A stretch of 64,000 nt of DNA, taken from assembly GCF_023101685.1 (NCBI RefSeq), contig NZ_CP082164.1, positions 2,976,001 to 3,040,000 of the forward strand, given 5' to 3'. The notes beneath the pieces were generated by a model. The model worked only from the letters and a program-made list of their open reading frames with translations, ran no database searches and was not told where the DNA came from. The translations under genes and the position numbers were made by a program. Numbering within the stretch: position 1 is the first letter of the stretch; each line of letters begins with the position of its first letter. Of this stretch, positions 8,315 through 18,568 are shown in pieces. The stretch is from Bradyrhizobium sp. 186. Its GTDB lineage: Bacteria > Pseudomonadota > Alphaproteobacteria > Rhizobiales > Xanthobacteraceae.

Positions 8315-10051
8315 ATGAGTTTGAAGCCGGATGACCTTCCTTCGGATCTCGCCAGCGCCCAGGCGGCGCTGTTGATCGAACGTGAGGCGTTGCGGGCTGA
8401 ACGCGACGCGCGGCTGAGGGTCGAGGTCGAACGCGATGCGGCCGCGGCGAAGGTCAGCCGGATACAGGCCGAAGCCATCAATTGGCAAGCCGAAGCGGCC
8501 AACGCGCGGGCGAAGCTGTCGGACAATGAGGCGCTGATCGCGCATCTCGAGCTGCGGATCGAGAAGCTCAAACGCGAACTGTACGGGCCGCGTTCCGAGC
8601 GCACGGCGCGGCTGATCGAGCAGTTGGAATTGGAACTTGAAGAACTCGTCACCACGGCGAGCGAGGATGAGCTCGCCGCGCAGGCCGCGGCGGCAAAGGC
8701 GCAGAGCGTACGCGCCTTCACGCGCAAGCGGCCGGTGCGCAAGCCATGGCCGGATGACATCGAACGCGAGCGCGTCGTCATTGAGGCTCCAACGAGCTGC
8801 GCCTGCTGCGGTGGATCGCGGCTGGCGAAGATCGGTGAGGATGTGACCAAGACGCTGGAGGAGATCCCGCGCTGCTTCAAGGTCATCGAGACGGTACGCG
8901 AGAAGTTCACCTGCCGCGATTGCGAGAAGATCAGCCAGCCGCCGGCGCCGTTCCATGCCACGCCGCGCGGCTTCATCGGCCCGCAATTGCTGGCGACGAT
9001 CCTGTTCGACAAGTTCGGTATGCATATCCCGCTCAATCGCCAGAGTGCGCGCTTTAAGTGCGAGGGGATCGACTTGCCGTTGTCGACCCTGGCCGATCAG
9101 GTCGGTCACGGGACCTTCGCCGTGATGCCGCTCTTCCACCTGATCGAGCGCCATGTACTCGCGGCCGAGCGCCTGCATGGCGACGACACCACCATCCGCA
9201 TCCTGGCCAAGAGCAAGTGCACAACCGGGCGGATCTGGACTTATGTGCGCGATGACCGGCCCTTCGCCGGGCCTGCGCCGCCGGCGGCGGTCTATTACGC
9301 CTCGAGCGACCGGCGAGGTGAGCACCCGCAGAAGCATCTGGCCGCCTTCGCCGGCATCCTGCAAGCGGATTGCTACAGCGGCTTCGAGCCGTTGTTCGAT
9401 CCGCAAAAGAAAGCGATGCCGATCACACCGGCGTTTTGCCTGGCCCATGCGCGGCGGGGCTTCTTCGAGCTGGCCGACATCGAGAAAAACGCCCGGGAAG
9501 GCCAGAAGGGCAAACCCATCTCCCCGATCGCACTGGAGGCGGTCAGACGCCTCGATGCGTTGTTCGAGATCGAACGCGCCATCAATGGCCGCAGCGCCGA
9601 CGAGCGGCGTGCCGTGCGCCAGGAGAGGAGCAAACCACTTCTCGACGACATGCACGCCTGGTTGCTCCGCGAGCGCGAAACCCTCTCGCGCTCCTCCGAG
9701 GTCCTGAAGCCTATGAACTACATGCTCAGGCGCTGGGACGACTTCGCCCGCTTCCTCGACGATGGCAGGATCTGCTTGACCAACAATTGTGCTGAGCGCG
9801 CATTGAGGGGCATCGCATTGGGAAGGCGCAACTGGACCTTCGCCGGCAGCCAGCGCGGTGCCGACCGTGCCGCCATCATGCTGACGATGATCACGACCTG
9901 TCGCCTCAACGACGTCGATCCCAAGGCCTGGCTCGCCGACGTCCTCGCCCGTATCGCCGATCTTCCCGCGTCGCGTCTGCACGAACTGCTGCCCTGGGAA
10001 TGGAAGCTCCTGCGCCAAGCCGACAAGCCCGCCGATCAGCAGGCCGCCTGA
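8315..10051 (+). CDS. tnpC: IS66 family transposase TnpC
   Basis: A 578-residue DDE transposase. The N-terminal ~100 residues are coiled-coil-like (alternating Glu/Arg/Ala), followed by a zinc-binding motif (CACC ... CRDC) and the IS66 catalytic core: D in HGDDTTI, D in QADCYSGF, and E in NNCAERALR. Full length and uninterrupted, so probably active. The long minus-strand open frame beneath it is antisense and not a gene. Confidence 0.95.
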   Translation: MSLKPDDLPSDLASAQAALLIEREALRAERDARLRVEVERDAAAAKVSRIQAEAINWQAEAANARAKLSDNEALIAHLELRIEKLKRELYGPRSERTARLIEQLELELEELVTTASEDELAAQAAAAKAQSVRAFTRKRPVRKPWPDDIERERVVIEAPTSCACCGGSRLAKIGEDVTKTLEEIPRCFKVIETVREKFTCRDCEKISQPPAPFHATPRGFIGPQLLATILFDKFGMHIPLNRQSARFKCEGIDLPLSTLADQVGHGTFAVMPLFHLIERHVLAAERLHGDDTTIRILAKSKCTTGRIWTYVRDDRPFAGPAPPAAVYYASSDRRGEHPQKHLAAFAGILQADCYSGFEPLFDPQKKAMPITPAFCLAHARRGFFELADIEKNAREGQKGKPISPIALEAVRRLDALFEIERAINGRSADERRAVRQERSKPLLDDMHAWLLRERETLSRSSEVLKPMNYMLRRWDDFARFLDDGRICLTNNCAERALRGIALGRRNWTFAGSQRGADRAAIMLTMITTCRLNDVDPKAWLADVLARIADLPASRLHELLPWEWKLLRQADKPADQQAA

Positions 10052-10128
10052 CCTTCACGCAACGCCATCATAGAGCTCGCCGTGCCCGCGCGCATGTCTC
10101 AATCAGGCGGTCTTCGTCGTATGCGTAC

Positions 10129-10461
10129 GATCAAGAAAGCCAAAGGTCGCTTGGATATTCTCTTCGCAAATGCTGGCCTCGGCGAATTCGCTCCTTTGGG
10201 TTCGATAACTGAGGCCCACTTCGACAAGACCTTTGGCGTCAACGTGCGTGGAACCCTGTTCACAGTCCAGAAAGCGCTGCCGCTCATGGACGAGGGAGCG
10301 TCAATCGTGCTGAACGCTTCGATCGCCGCAATAAAGGGCATTCCGGCATTCAGCGTATACGGAGCGACCAAGGCAGCGATCAGGTCGTTTGCTCGCGGCT
10401 GGAGCGTCGATCTGAGAGATAGAAAGATCCGCGTAAACGTCGTGAGCCCAGGTACGGTGCC
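10129..10461 (+). pseudogene. SDR-family oxidoreductase, 3' part, truncated by IS3 remnant
   Basis: Continues the gene begun at 7268. It begins with the duplicated GATCAAGA, then encodes [12 protein letters not shown], the substrate-loop serine region (IVLNASIAA), the catalytic YGATK and VNVVSPGTV, a canonical SDR series. Coding stops abruptly after SPGTVP at 10461, where IS3-family transposase sequence begins, so about 50 C-terminal residues are missing. Together with the frameshift and the IS66 insertion this gene is dead. Confidence 0.85.
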
Positions 10462-11131
10462 ATGAGGTGTGGGCTGCACCGGATCGAACGATTGATGCGG
10501 CAGCAAGCTCTTAAAGCGCGCCCGCGCCGGCGTCGACTGCCGCCGGATCTGGGTGAGCCGCAGGTTGCCGCCGTCGCTCCCAACGTGCTCGATCGCAGCT
10601 TCGAAGTTCCCGCTCCCAACCGCAAATGGATCGCTGACTTCACCTATGTGTGGACGGCGGAGGGCTGGCTCTATGTGGCCGCCGTCGTCGATCTCTTCTC
10701 CCGCCGTGTGGTTGGCTGGTCGATGAAGGCAGCGATGACGGCCCAGCTCGTCACCGACGCCCTGGTGATGGCGATCTGGCGACGGGGCAAGCCGGACGCG
10801 TTGCTGCATCATTCCGATCGTGGCAGCTAATACACCAGCGAGCAGTTCCAGCGGTTGATGGCCGATCACGGCGTCGTCTGCTCGATGCCGGTCAGGCAAC
10901 GTCTGGGACAACGCGGCGATGGAGAGCTTCTTCTCGTCATTGAAGACCGAGCGGACTGCGCGCAAAATGTACCGGACGAGGGACGACGCCAAGGCCGACG
11001 TCTTCGATTATATTGAGCGCTTCTACAATCCGAAACGCCGGCATTCGACGATCGGATATTTGAGCCCTATGGAGTTCGAGCGGCAGGCTGGATTAGCTTA
11101 AGCGGGTGTCAACCGAACCGGGTGCAGCTCA
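10462..11131 (+). mobile_element. Remnant of an IS3-family element (orfB pseudogene)
   Basis: Encodes the middle and C-terminal part of an IS3-family OrfB integrase-like transposase: HRIERLMRQQALKAR, the catalytic WIADFTY and HHSDRGS regions, and MESFFSSLKTE...FYNPKRRHSTIGYLSP at the end. A TAA at 10828-10830 replaces the usual Q after HHSDRGS (a C-to-T change), and a small deletion near 10888 shifts the frame before GNVWDNAAMES. The orfA gene and left end are missing. The right end is probably TGAGCTGCACCC read on the minus strand, ending at 11131. Inactive. Confidence 0.87.
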
Positions 11132-11755
11132 TGTCGAGGTTGAGGCGATTCGGACGCAGCTCAGGTAACCCCGAATTGGTGGGGGTATGCCCGTGAACAA
11201 TGAAGGTGCCGTGATTAGGCCTGAGAGGACAGAAACGGCTCCCGTATCCACATTACTCTTGTTCGTCCTGATCCGAGATTGAGATACCGGGTCGAATTCC
11301 CGCATGCACAAAAAGCCTGCGATGATCAGTAAATTTGATGGGAAGCGCATCGATCCAGGCAAGATGTTCCTTAGGGAGCTCGCTGGGATCGTCGACACCA
11401 TAGCTCTCCAGCGTCCGTTCGCCGCCATTGCCCCACCAATTAATGAGATCGGCATCCGTCCGCTCCTTTTTGGCGGCTCGGATCAGCAGGTCATCGTGAT
11501 TGCCGCGCAGGCACATGAATTGATCTTTGCCGCGCGGCTGCCTTTCGATTAGGAAGTCAACGACCCTCCTAGTGTCTGGCCCTCGATCGACATAGTCGCC
11601 TACAAATACGAACCGGGCATATCGTCCTGCTCTAATCGAATCGCAGGCTTCTATGAGGCATAGCCAGCTTGTCGAAGCAGCCATGGACATCGCCAATTGC
11701 AAATGTGATTGGGGCGCCCGCACCGGCTGCGGAGGGGCTATCTAGATCACAGCGA
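11132..11755 (-). pseudogene. Decayed Ser/Thr-type metallophosphatase
   Basis: Minus-strand reading shows the conserved phosphoesterase motifs spread over several frames: GDVHG, GDYVDRGPD, GNHD, then WIREPFLSS and HGHTP followed by LRPNRLNLD. At least three indels separate them: an extra C between GDVHGCFDKLAM and LIEACDSIR, a shift before WIREPF, and another before the HGHTP segment. The C-terminus is cut at NLD exactly where the IS3 remnant ends. Functional relatives are 240-260-residue metal-dependent cytoplasmic phosphatases. This copy cannot make a functional product. Confidence 0.85.
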
Positions 11756-12332
11756 CCGACGGCGCGATACCTGGAGCGAGGCTCTTGTATCGCGTGAGTA
11801 GGTCGTCATCAGATAAGATGATCTTGTTTGTGATCGACGGCCTGCGTGTCCGCATGCGACAGGCTTGAACGGGTCGCGTTCACTGGATTTCCAAAGCACG
11901 GCTGCTTATCAGAGCATCGCATCCTCGAATCCGCTTCCAAAGAAGAGGGAGTGTGTGGTTCGTCTCGGCTTATTTCAACAATAACACGTTGGGCCGCGCA
12001 AGTGTGGGTTGTGGGTTGGGCCAACTTGCAATGAATCGTACAGCTTCGGTCGCGACTAGTTCGTACGATTAGTACAAACGTGATGACGCGAAAGCACAGT
12101 GGATAGGTGGACGGCGGTGGAGTGTACGTTACGTACCAACTTCCCGCGAGTATGACCGATCAAATTTGTGACACTTGCGTCACGAGGAGGGTAACGCCAA
12201 TTCGTCGCGCTTGAGAAGGAGTGTCAAAGCACGCGCTTTGCATCCCTTATCGATCGAGCGTGAATTGTGGAAGTCATCTTGCGACGCGCAATGACGAAGC
12301 GGCGTGATCGCGCATGAAAACTGGAGATCCGA
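11756..12332. other. Intergenic region upstream of the porin
   Basis: About 580 bp with no supported gene; small frames on either strand lack domains. It should contain the porin promoter and a long leader, but no standard -35/-10 pair stands out. A minus-strand stretch reading DDDLLTRYKSLAPG just beside the phosphatase could be a further scrap of that region but is not identifiable. Confidence 0.45.
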
Positions 12333-13940
12333 ATGATTAGCCTTAGGCGAGCAATTCTTGGCACGGTGGCAGGCCTCGCCATCTTTAGTGGTGCGCAAGC
12401 GGCCGACCTTCCCGTAAAGGCCAAGGCGGTCGAATATGTAAAGATCTGCTCTCTGTACGGTGCTGGATTCTACTATATCCCGGCCGCTGATACCTGCATT
12501 AAGCTGGGTGGATACCTGCGCGTCGATGCCGCGCTGGGAACCAACGCAGATTACCTTGGTAATTTCAACGTGTCCTCTCAAGGGGCCAACGGCGCGCGCA
12601 ACCGGCTTACGAACTACTATAGCACTCGCGCCCGAGAAGACTTTAACATCGATACGCGTACTGCGACGGAGTACGGTGTCGTTCGTACGTTCTTCGACGG
12701 AGCGTTCAGCTGGACGACTGGCAATTACGTGGGCTCTAACAGCGGCACCGGCCAAACCCAGTACTCCGGAACGCTCGGGGCTGGAACTAACCCGGTCACT
12801 GGCGCGGCAACGCCGTACGGCTCGGGGTCGGGATCGGTCAACGGCACCGATGGAAATGCCGGCGGCGGCGCGCTCGGTGTATATTATGCCTTCATCCAGT
12901 TCGCCGGCCTTACTATGGGTAAGGCGCTATCGCAGTTCGACGCTCCATGGAGCAGCTATCCGGGCAACAACTTCGATGGTCTCGTCGGTGGTGGCGGTAC
13001 GGTTACCGGCGTCAATCAGTTCACATACACTGCTGATTTCGGACAAGGCGTGACAGCGTCGTTCTCCGCGGAAGACGTGACCCAGTATTATCAGGCGGGC
13101 AACGTCAATATCACTCCGGGTGGTGCCGGTGGTTACGGATTGTTTAGTGGATCCTATGGCAACACCGGTAGCACGGGCGGTACTCGCTCTCCGAACCTCG
13201 TCGCTATGGTGCGGATGGACCAGGCTTGGGGCCTGTTCCAAGCCTCCGTGGCTGCCAAAGACAATCACGTAGGTTACTACGGCGCGTCAGAACCGACCGG
13301 TCATCCCGACGATAAGTGGGGTTGGGCAGCGCAGCTGGCATTGTCGATCAAAAACGTCCCGACGGGCACCGGCGACACGATCAACGTCCAGGCAGTCTAT
13401 ACGGATGGTGCGACCCGCTACAACTTCCAGAATCTTGCGGGCAGCACCTTTGCGATGTACGGCAGCTCCGGCGTTGTCTATCAGAGCCTTGGCATCGGCC
13501 AAGCTTACGATACGGTCTTTGTAACCGGGTCTCAGCAGGAAACTGTTAGGACGTGGGGCCTTCGTGGTGCATTCACTCACAATTGGGACCCATACTGGAA
13601 CACGGCCATCTACGGCGCATATGCTGGCGTTCAATATGGCTCTCTTGCAAAGTCGACAATTTGCAGCGCTGGTTTCTTCGGCACCTTGGCTCCTTCGGCT
13701 GGCCTCGCGGGCTGCAATCCGGACTTTAATATCTCTCAACTCGGCTTGATCACTCGCTGGACTCCGGTGAAGAACCTGACGTTCTCAGCCGACGTGCTCT
13801 GGACGCATCTTGACCAGAAGTACTCCGGTACGGTGACCCCAGCCGCGTTGATCGCAGTGCCCGCAAAACCGGTAGCTGCGTATGAGATGAAGGATCAGGA
13901 CTCCGTCGTCCTTCTCCTTCGTGCTCAGCGCAACTGGTAA
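12333..13940 (+). CDS. Outer-membrane porin (rhizobial Porin_2 family)
   Basis: A 535-residue beta-barrel porin. The N-terminus MISLRRAILGTVAGLAIFSG ends in AQA, giving a Sec signal peptide cleaved after about residue 23. The mature start ADLPVKAKAVEYVKICSLYG, then a Cys pair and KLGGYLRVD, is the hallmark of alphaproteobacterial porins of the RopA/Omp2 type. The body is rich in Gly, Asn, Tyr and Thr, as in beta-barrels, and the last residue is aromatic (W), the usual assembly signal. It would form a trimeric diffusion channel. The gene stands alone and is followed by a strong terminator. Confidence 0.95.
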   Translation: MISLRRAILGTVAGLAIFSGAQAADLPVKAKAVEYVKICSLYGAGFYYIPAADTCIKLGGYLRVDAALGTNADYLGNFNVSSQGANGARNRLTNYYSTRAREDFNIDTRTATEYGVVRTFFDGAFSWTTGNYVGSNSGTGQTQYSGTLGAGTNPVTGAATPYGSGSGSVNGTDGNAGGGALGVYYAFIQFAGLTMGKALSQFDAPWSSYPGNNFDGLVGGGGTVTGVNQFTYTADFGQGVTASFSAEDVTQYYQAGNVNITPGGAGGYGLFSGSYGNTGSTGGTRSPNLVAMVRMDQAWGLFQASVAAKDNHVGYYGASEPTGHPDDKWGWAAQLALSIKNVPTGTGDTINVQAVYTDGATRYNFQNLAGSTFAMYGSSGVVYQSLGIGQAYDTVFVTGSQQETVRTWGLRGAFTHNWDPYWNTAIYGAYAGVQYGSLAKSTICSAGFFGTLAPSAGLAGCNPDFNISQLGLITRWTPVKNLTFSADVLWTHLDQKYSGTVTPAALIAVPAKPVAAYEMKDQDSVVLLLRAQRNW

Positions 13941-14000
13941 GCCCTCGATGAAACCACGGGAGGAAACTGGCTCTCACCAATCTTGAGTTAAAAATCCAAG

Positions 14001-14032
14001 GAGGCCTCTGGCGTGCCCGCCAGGGGCCTTTT
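14001..14032 (+). terminator. Rho-independent terminator of the porin gene
   Basis: An 11-bp stem (GGCCTCTGGCG at 14003-14013 with CGCCAGGGGCC at 14018-14028, one G-U pair) with a 4-nt loop is followed by TTTT, 60 bp after the porin stop. Confidence 0.9.
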
Positions 14033-14752
14033 GGTATGCGCGGTGAAGCAAGCGGTTCCAAGCACGACAATGTCTCGACCGCGATCGAAATGCAGTCGAC
14101 GCGATGTTGCTTGTTGCTGCGAATATGACGGTTGTGACCTTGGAAGAAAGCAACGGCACGAGTTGGCACATACTAAAAGCGACGCGCTGCTTGGCTGTCG
14201 ATTCCGGGGCGGAGCTAAGGTCCAGACGCAGCTCAAACCGCATGCGGCGATGGTCTAACGCATCATCGCCGTGACAGTCATCGCATTACGGGCGGCGCAA
14301 TTCGCGTGGTGTGACGCAGATTTTCGTTCCAACATATTAGGGGTACATAACGCCGCCTAGGTGCTGCGCGGCAAGATCGTCGGTCATTCGTTACTCTAGC
14401 GATGATCAGCATAGAGAATCGACCGCAACGCGGTTTGAGAAAGTCGCTCGTTCCTCGCAGGAGCCAACGCTCGATAGCGAAAGGCGCGGGCGTCACTTTT
14501 CGATACTTGTTGTGCCGCCAAATGCTTGCTGGGAATTGATATTTGGCGTGAGAGCTACGATTTGAGGAAACGGATCAAGGACTTGCAAAACCAGATCATC
14601 ACAATACCTTGATGGATGGCTGCGCGAAGGTCCTAAACTTGGCGAGAGACGCCGTCCAGTTTACGCCGCGATAACACCCGCACATCGCCGGAGGCTCGCT
14701 TCATCTGGCCCCGTACCAGCATGATTGTAGCACGGGACTCGTCATGTATCAG
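14033..14752. other. Intergenic region between porin and duplicated module
   Basis: About 720 bp with no recognisable gene on either strand and no obvious repeat. It ends where homology to the second AraC-ALDH module begins (AGGATGCTCAACTGATGCGC). Confidence 0.5.
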
Positions 14753-14766
14753 AGGATGCTCAACTG

Positions 14767-15718
14767 ATGCGCAATCTTCATCATTTTCCCCCCTGGCAGA
14801 GTTGATCTGCGTGACAGTAGGGCGCAGGCAGGTCCCATCGACACGATACTACGAGGGTCCACGATCCAAGGTCGCTCAAGCCTGGAGCTCAATTGGGACG
14901 GGCTTATCGTTGAGAAGCGCGCTGCGCCACCCTTGGATCAAGCAGACGGTGTTTCTTGACCATCACCACGTCATACTCTGGCGAGGAGAACCGCTAGTGA
15001 CCGAACGAGAATACCGGCCTGGCAGAGTCACCCGTCTCCTCAAACGACCGGGCACTCTTTCCCCTGGGATTGGCCGGGCGGCTGCCTGCACTTCGGAGGC
15101 GGGGCTCCGCTAATGCTGTGGTGGGTGTGATAGATCCAGCCGTAGCTAAGCGCGTGATCGACGAGGCAGGTGAAGACGCATCAGGAAAGCTTTATGAGCA
15201 TGTGGGGGGAATGGCTGATAGAGCGCTGGCAACTCTCATAGACTTCGCGGCGTATGAGGTCGACGAAGGGGGGCCTAACGGGCGCCTCTACGCACATTCT
15301 CTCACATATGCAATAGTCACCAGATTTCTTCACATCGCTTGTTTCGAAGGAGGCATAAAGTTAGCAGAAAATCCACTGCCCACGCCACGCTTGCGCCGGA
15401 TACTGGAGAAAATCGAAGCCGAATACGCTCGCGAATTTAAGTCTCGCCGAGCTTGCAAATGAAAGTGGATACAGCCGAGCTCATTTCCTTCGAATGTTTC
15501 GCGCGGCTACGGGCAAGACACCACATCAATATCTGCTTCACGTTAGGCTTGAGCGCGCCCGCGAGCAATTTCAGACTGGTTTGGCGTCGATTCTGGAAAT
15601 AGCGCTTGCGACCGGATTCGCCAGCCACTCCCACCTTACACGTCAGTTTCGTCAGCGCTTTGGGCATAACGCCCGGTTCATTTCGCAGAACCGAATAGCA
15701 CTTTTTGTGCCAGATTGA
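14767..15718 (+). pseudogene. AraC-family regulator, frameshifted copy
   Basis: This is the decayed counterpart of the intact AraC gene at 42221-43147. The N-terminal third contains several in-frame stops relative to the intact copy. The middle is readable (KRVIDEAGEDASGKLYEH, ADRALATLIDFAAYEVDEGG). A one-base insertion at about 15435 (GCGAATTTAAG versus GCGATTTAAG) breaks the frame before the helix-turn-helix region, which resumes as FRAATGKTPHQYL and ASILEIALATGFASHSHLTRQF. Another insertion near 15660 alters the C-terminus. No functional regulator can be made. Confidence 0.9.
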
Positions 15719-15852
15719 GCTGACAGTGAAAGCTGACCGATCGCTGATGGCCTACAGTTACGCCAAGCGTCACGTCCGAATAAGGTTCCACGTTCGGGCT
15801 GTTCAGGCAAAGCATCTGGCGCTCCATCGGGATGCTGCAAACTGGAGGTCCT

Positions 15853-17250
15853 ATGAGTGAGTTCAGATTACTTATCGACGGCAAGCAGGTCCCTGGCGCG
15901 GCCGAACTGGCCGTGATCAATCCGGCGACCGAGGAGGTATTCGTGGTAGCCCCACGGGCAGATCGGGCACAGTTGGATCAAGCCATCGCATCCGCCAAGG
16001 CCGCCTTCCCGGCCTGGTCGAAGATACCAATTCGCCAACGCGGAGCGTTGCTCGTCAAACTGGCCGATGCAATGGAGGCGCGCAAAGACGAATTCATAAG
16101 GCTTCTCACGAGCGAGCAGGGCAAGCCCTTGCGGAAATCAAGATGGGAGGTAAACGGCGCTATTCATCACTTGCGCCATGTCACGAACATGGACCTGCCG
16201 CCCAGAGTGCTGAAGACGCGACGCAAAGGGTCATTCAGCAGCACGCGCCGCTGGGTATCGTCGCGGCGATTACCCCCTGGAACTACCGGTCTTGCTTCTC
16301 ATCGTAAAGACTGCGCCGGCTCTGTTGACCGGCAATACGATGGTGATAAAGCCCGGCGCCCACAACACCACTGACGACGCTGAAATTCGGCGAACTGTGC
16401 GCCGAGATACTGCCGCCGGGAGTGGTTAATATCATCGTCGACAACAACGATCTAGGCGACGTGCTGACCAAGCATCCCGACATCGCCGCAGTCACCTTCA
16501 CCGGGTCGACGGCGACTGGAAAGAAGGTCATGCAATCTGCTGCCGGCTCGCTGAAGCGGCTGACGCTGGAACTCGGCGGCAACGACGCGGCAATTGTCCT
16601 CGACGATGTCGATCCCAAAGAAGTGGCGGCGAAAATTTTTGCCAGCGCGACCAAATTTGCGGGCAGGGCTGTGTCGCCATCAAGCGAGTCTATTCCATGA
16701 CTCGCAATATGACGAGATGTGCGATGAATTTGGCCGACTGGCCCGCGATATCGTGGTCGATGAAGGCACAAAGCAAGGGACACAAATGGGGCCTCTGCAG
16801 AACAAGGCGCAGTTCGAGAGGGTGCGAGGTTTCCTGGAGGAAGCTAAGCAGAACGGCAAGATCGTGGCTGGTGGCGAGGTACTGCTTCGCAAGGGTTATT
16901 TCGTTCAACCGACCATCGTGCGTGATATCGGCGACGATGCAAGGCTAGTCAAGGAGGAGCAGTTCGGCCCGGTCCTGCCGGTTCTGCGCTATGTTGATGT
17001 CGATGACGCGATCGCGCGAGCCAACGATTCACCCTACGGATTGGGCGGCAGCGTCTGGTCGACAGACCTCGACCGTGCTACGAAAGTAGCGGCGAAGATC
17101 AATTCCGGCACGATCTGGATCAATAAGCAGTTCGATGTGCAACCCGATGTGCCCATGGGGGGATCCAAACAATCGGGCTTTGGTACCGAAATGGGGCAAG
17201 AAGGGCTCGAGGAGTTCACCCAGCGCACCATCATCAATATGGCCTTGTAG
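15853..17250 (+). pseudogene. Aldehyde dehydrogenase, frameshifted copy
   Basis: Decayed copy of the intact ALDH at 43299-44702. Compared with that gene there is a 4-bp deletion near 16214, a 1-bp deletion in the TPWN motif near 16282, a 1-bp insertion near 16355 and two deletions near 16665-16705, just at the catalytic GQGC motif. The N-terminal domain, the FTGS and ELGG regions and the C-terminal PMGGSKQSGFG segment are otherwise well preserved. The start ATG with GGAGG ribosome site is intact, so a truncated peptide could still be made, but no active enzyme. Confidence 0.92.
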
Positions 17251-17278
17251 CCTCGTTGCTGCCCGCATCCGCTTTTCC

Positions 17279-17304
17279 GAACGGCGGTCAGATCACCGCC
17301 GTTC
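17279..17304 (+). terminator. Stem-loop after the ALDH pseudogene
   Basis: A perfect 10-bp stem GAACGGCGGT / ACCGCCGTTC with loop CAGATC. The corresponding hairpin is conserved after the intact ALDH (44734-44763). There is no T-run, so it may act as an RNA-stabilising or weak terminator structure. Confidence 0.5.
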
Positions 17305-17973
17305 GCCATCTGGCATTAGCCGAACTGTCGTGCGACTCTCGCGAGCATGCGGGGTGCGGCGCGACTCGACAGCGTCACAGAAACTGCACTTGTTTGCAGC
17401 GACGAGGATGCCAACTTTTGCTCGGCGTCATAGTCGTTGACGACGCTGCGATACCTACTGTTGACGTAGCTCGGTCGGGCTCGTCGAACAAGATACAAGC
17501 ATCCCAAATGCGGAGGCCATGAAAGCCAGGCTTCCAGCACCACCGTACGGGCAGGTTGCCTCTTAGCTGGTTGCGACCAATGGTCCGTTGCATTCGTGGT
17601 TGTCGAGGTCTTCCTGCGAAAGCAGATCGGTCCAAACACCAGCCCTACCTTATTAGGAAAAGATGGAAATCAAAAGCGGAGCGAGTTTGTGGGGGATGTT
17701 GCACTTCCCCCGCGACCACCGATTCCTGCGATATCGGCGCAGCCGACCCGGAAGGGTCGCCTTTTGCGTTTTGGAAACCATTTCGCAGAGATCGGGTGTT
17801 GCCGCTTGCCGCAATCGTGAAGGGTGCTTCGCATCTGATCCTCGCAAGCGGTCTGGTGGCAAATCCCGCGCGGCGTCAGGTGGGGTCTTGCTAGAGAGGT
17901 TTCGGCCGAGAACAGAGACCTGCCGATCGACGCAGCTTACATAGAGTTTTGCAGGTAAAGGCCCAATCAACTC
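17305..17973. other. Intergenic region, no gene recognised
   Basis: About 670 bp between the ALDH pseudogene and the LysR fragment. Frames on both strands overlap one another without any domain or ribosome site. Nothing further can be supported. Confidence 0.5.
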
Positions 17974-18568
17974 TCACGCCGTCGTAGACCGCTCATGAGC
18001 GAACACGGTGCTTCGACCCCGATTTTGATTCCGGCGGACGATATCGCAACGTGACGACGAGCAGCTTGAACGCTTGAACGCCGGGGAATTATGATGCCGA
18101 CTCGGATAGCAGAGGTGATATCCCGGCAACGGCGGCGTCCACTCGTCGAGCACTCTTTTGAGCCGCCCGGCGCCGATGTGGCGGTCGACCTGATCCAGCG
18201 GGAGGTAGGCGATTCCTAATCCATCGAGCGCAGTGTCGAGGATGATGTCGATGGTGTTGAAGATGAGAGAGCCGTCAACTTGCACCCTGATTTCGCTGCC
18301 ATTCTGAAGTAGTCGCCAGCCGTTCAGCGTTCCTGAGGTCGGAAGCCTTAGATCGATGCATCGAAGCGCGATGGCTGCTGCGGCTTCCGAGGTGCAGGGT
18401 GCCGCTTGAAGTAGTTCGGAGACCCGACGATCTCGATATCGGGCGCGATGCGAACCGCTATCACGTCCTTTGCCACTTGCTCGCCCAAACGCACGCCGGC
18501 ATCGTTCCGGTCGGCGCCAACGTCGGCGAGACCGTAATCGACGATGATCTGGACGTTGATGTCCGGAT
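17974..18568 (-). pseudogene. LysR-family regulator, C-terminal fragment
   Basis: On the minus strand the sequence encodes a LysR substrate-binding domain: PDINVQIIVDYGLADVGADR, DAGVRLGEQVAKD, then after a frameshift near 18365 CIDLRLPTSGTLNGW and LDGLGIAYLPLDQV. Another shift near 18060 precedes LLVVTLRYRPP. The DNA-binding domain is absent: at 18568 the sequence switches abruptly to an IclR-family gene. Such LysR proteins control neighbouring oxidoreductase genes. This remnant cannot function. Confidence 0.85.

Larger units (their letters stand above)
7495..10128 (+). mobile_element. Complete IS66-family insertion sequence (2634 bp)
   Basis: The element carries the three IS66 genes in order tnpA, tnpB, tnpC. 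Left end GTACGCCCACGATGAAGGCC matches the reverse complement of the right end at about 20 of 24 positions (7495-7518 versus 10105-10128). It is flanked by an 8-bp direct repeat GATCAAGA (7487-7494 and 10129-10136), the size expected for IS66 target duplications. Intact reading frames and ends suggest a fairly recent insertion, made into an SDR gene. Confidence 0.93.
14753..17345 (+). repeat. Direct repeat copy 1 (decayed AraC-ALDH module, about 2.6 kb)
   Basis: Collinear with 42207-44800, visibly above 90 % identical by eye through most of its length. Left boundary at AGGATGCTCAACTGATG; right similarity fades after a conserved inverted repeat and CTGTCGTGC. Copy 1 has multiple indels in both genes, copy 2 has none. 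Confidence 0.9.

Noticed and set aside
8237..10018. 593-codon open frame on the minus strand
   Set aside because: Antisense to the IS66 tnpC gene; composition (Asp/Gly/Arg-rich, no domain) is typical of a shadow frame in high-GC DNA.
11129..11455. Minus-strand frame containing NVDTGAV and SGLITAPSLF, resembling the phosphatase C-terminal DTGAV motif
   Set aside because: It overlaps the WIREPFLSS and HGHTP segments in other frames, so the similarity is probably coincidental rather than the real C-terminus.
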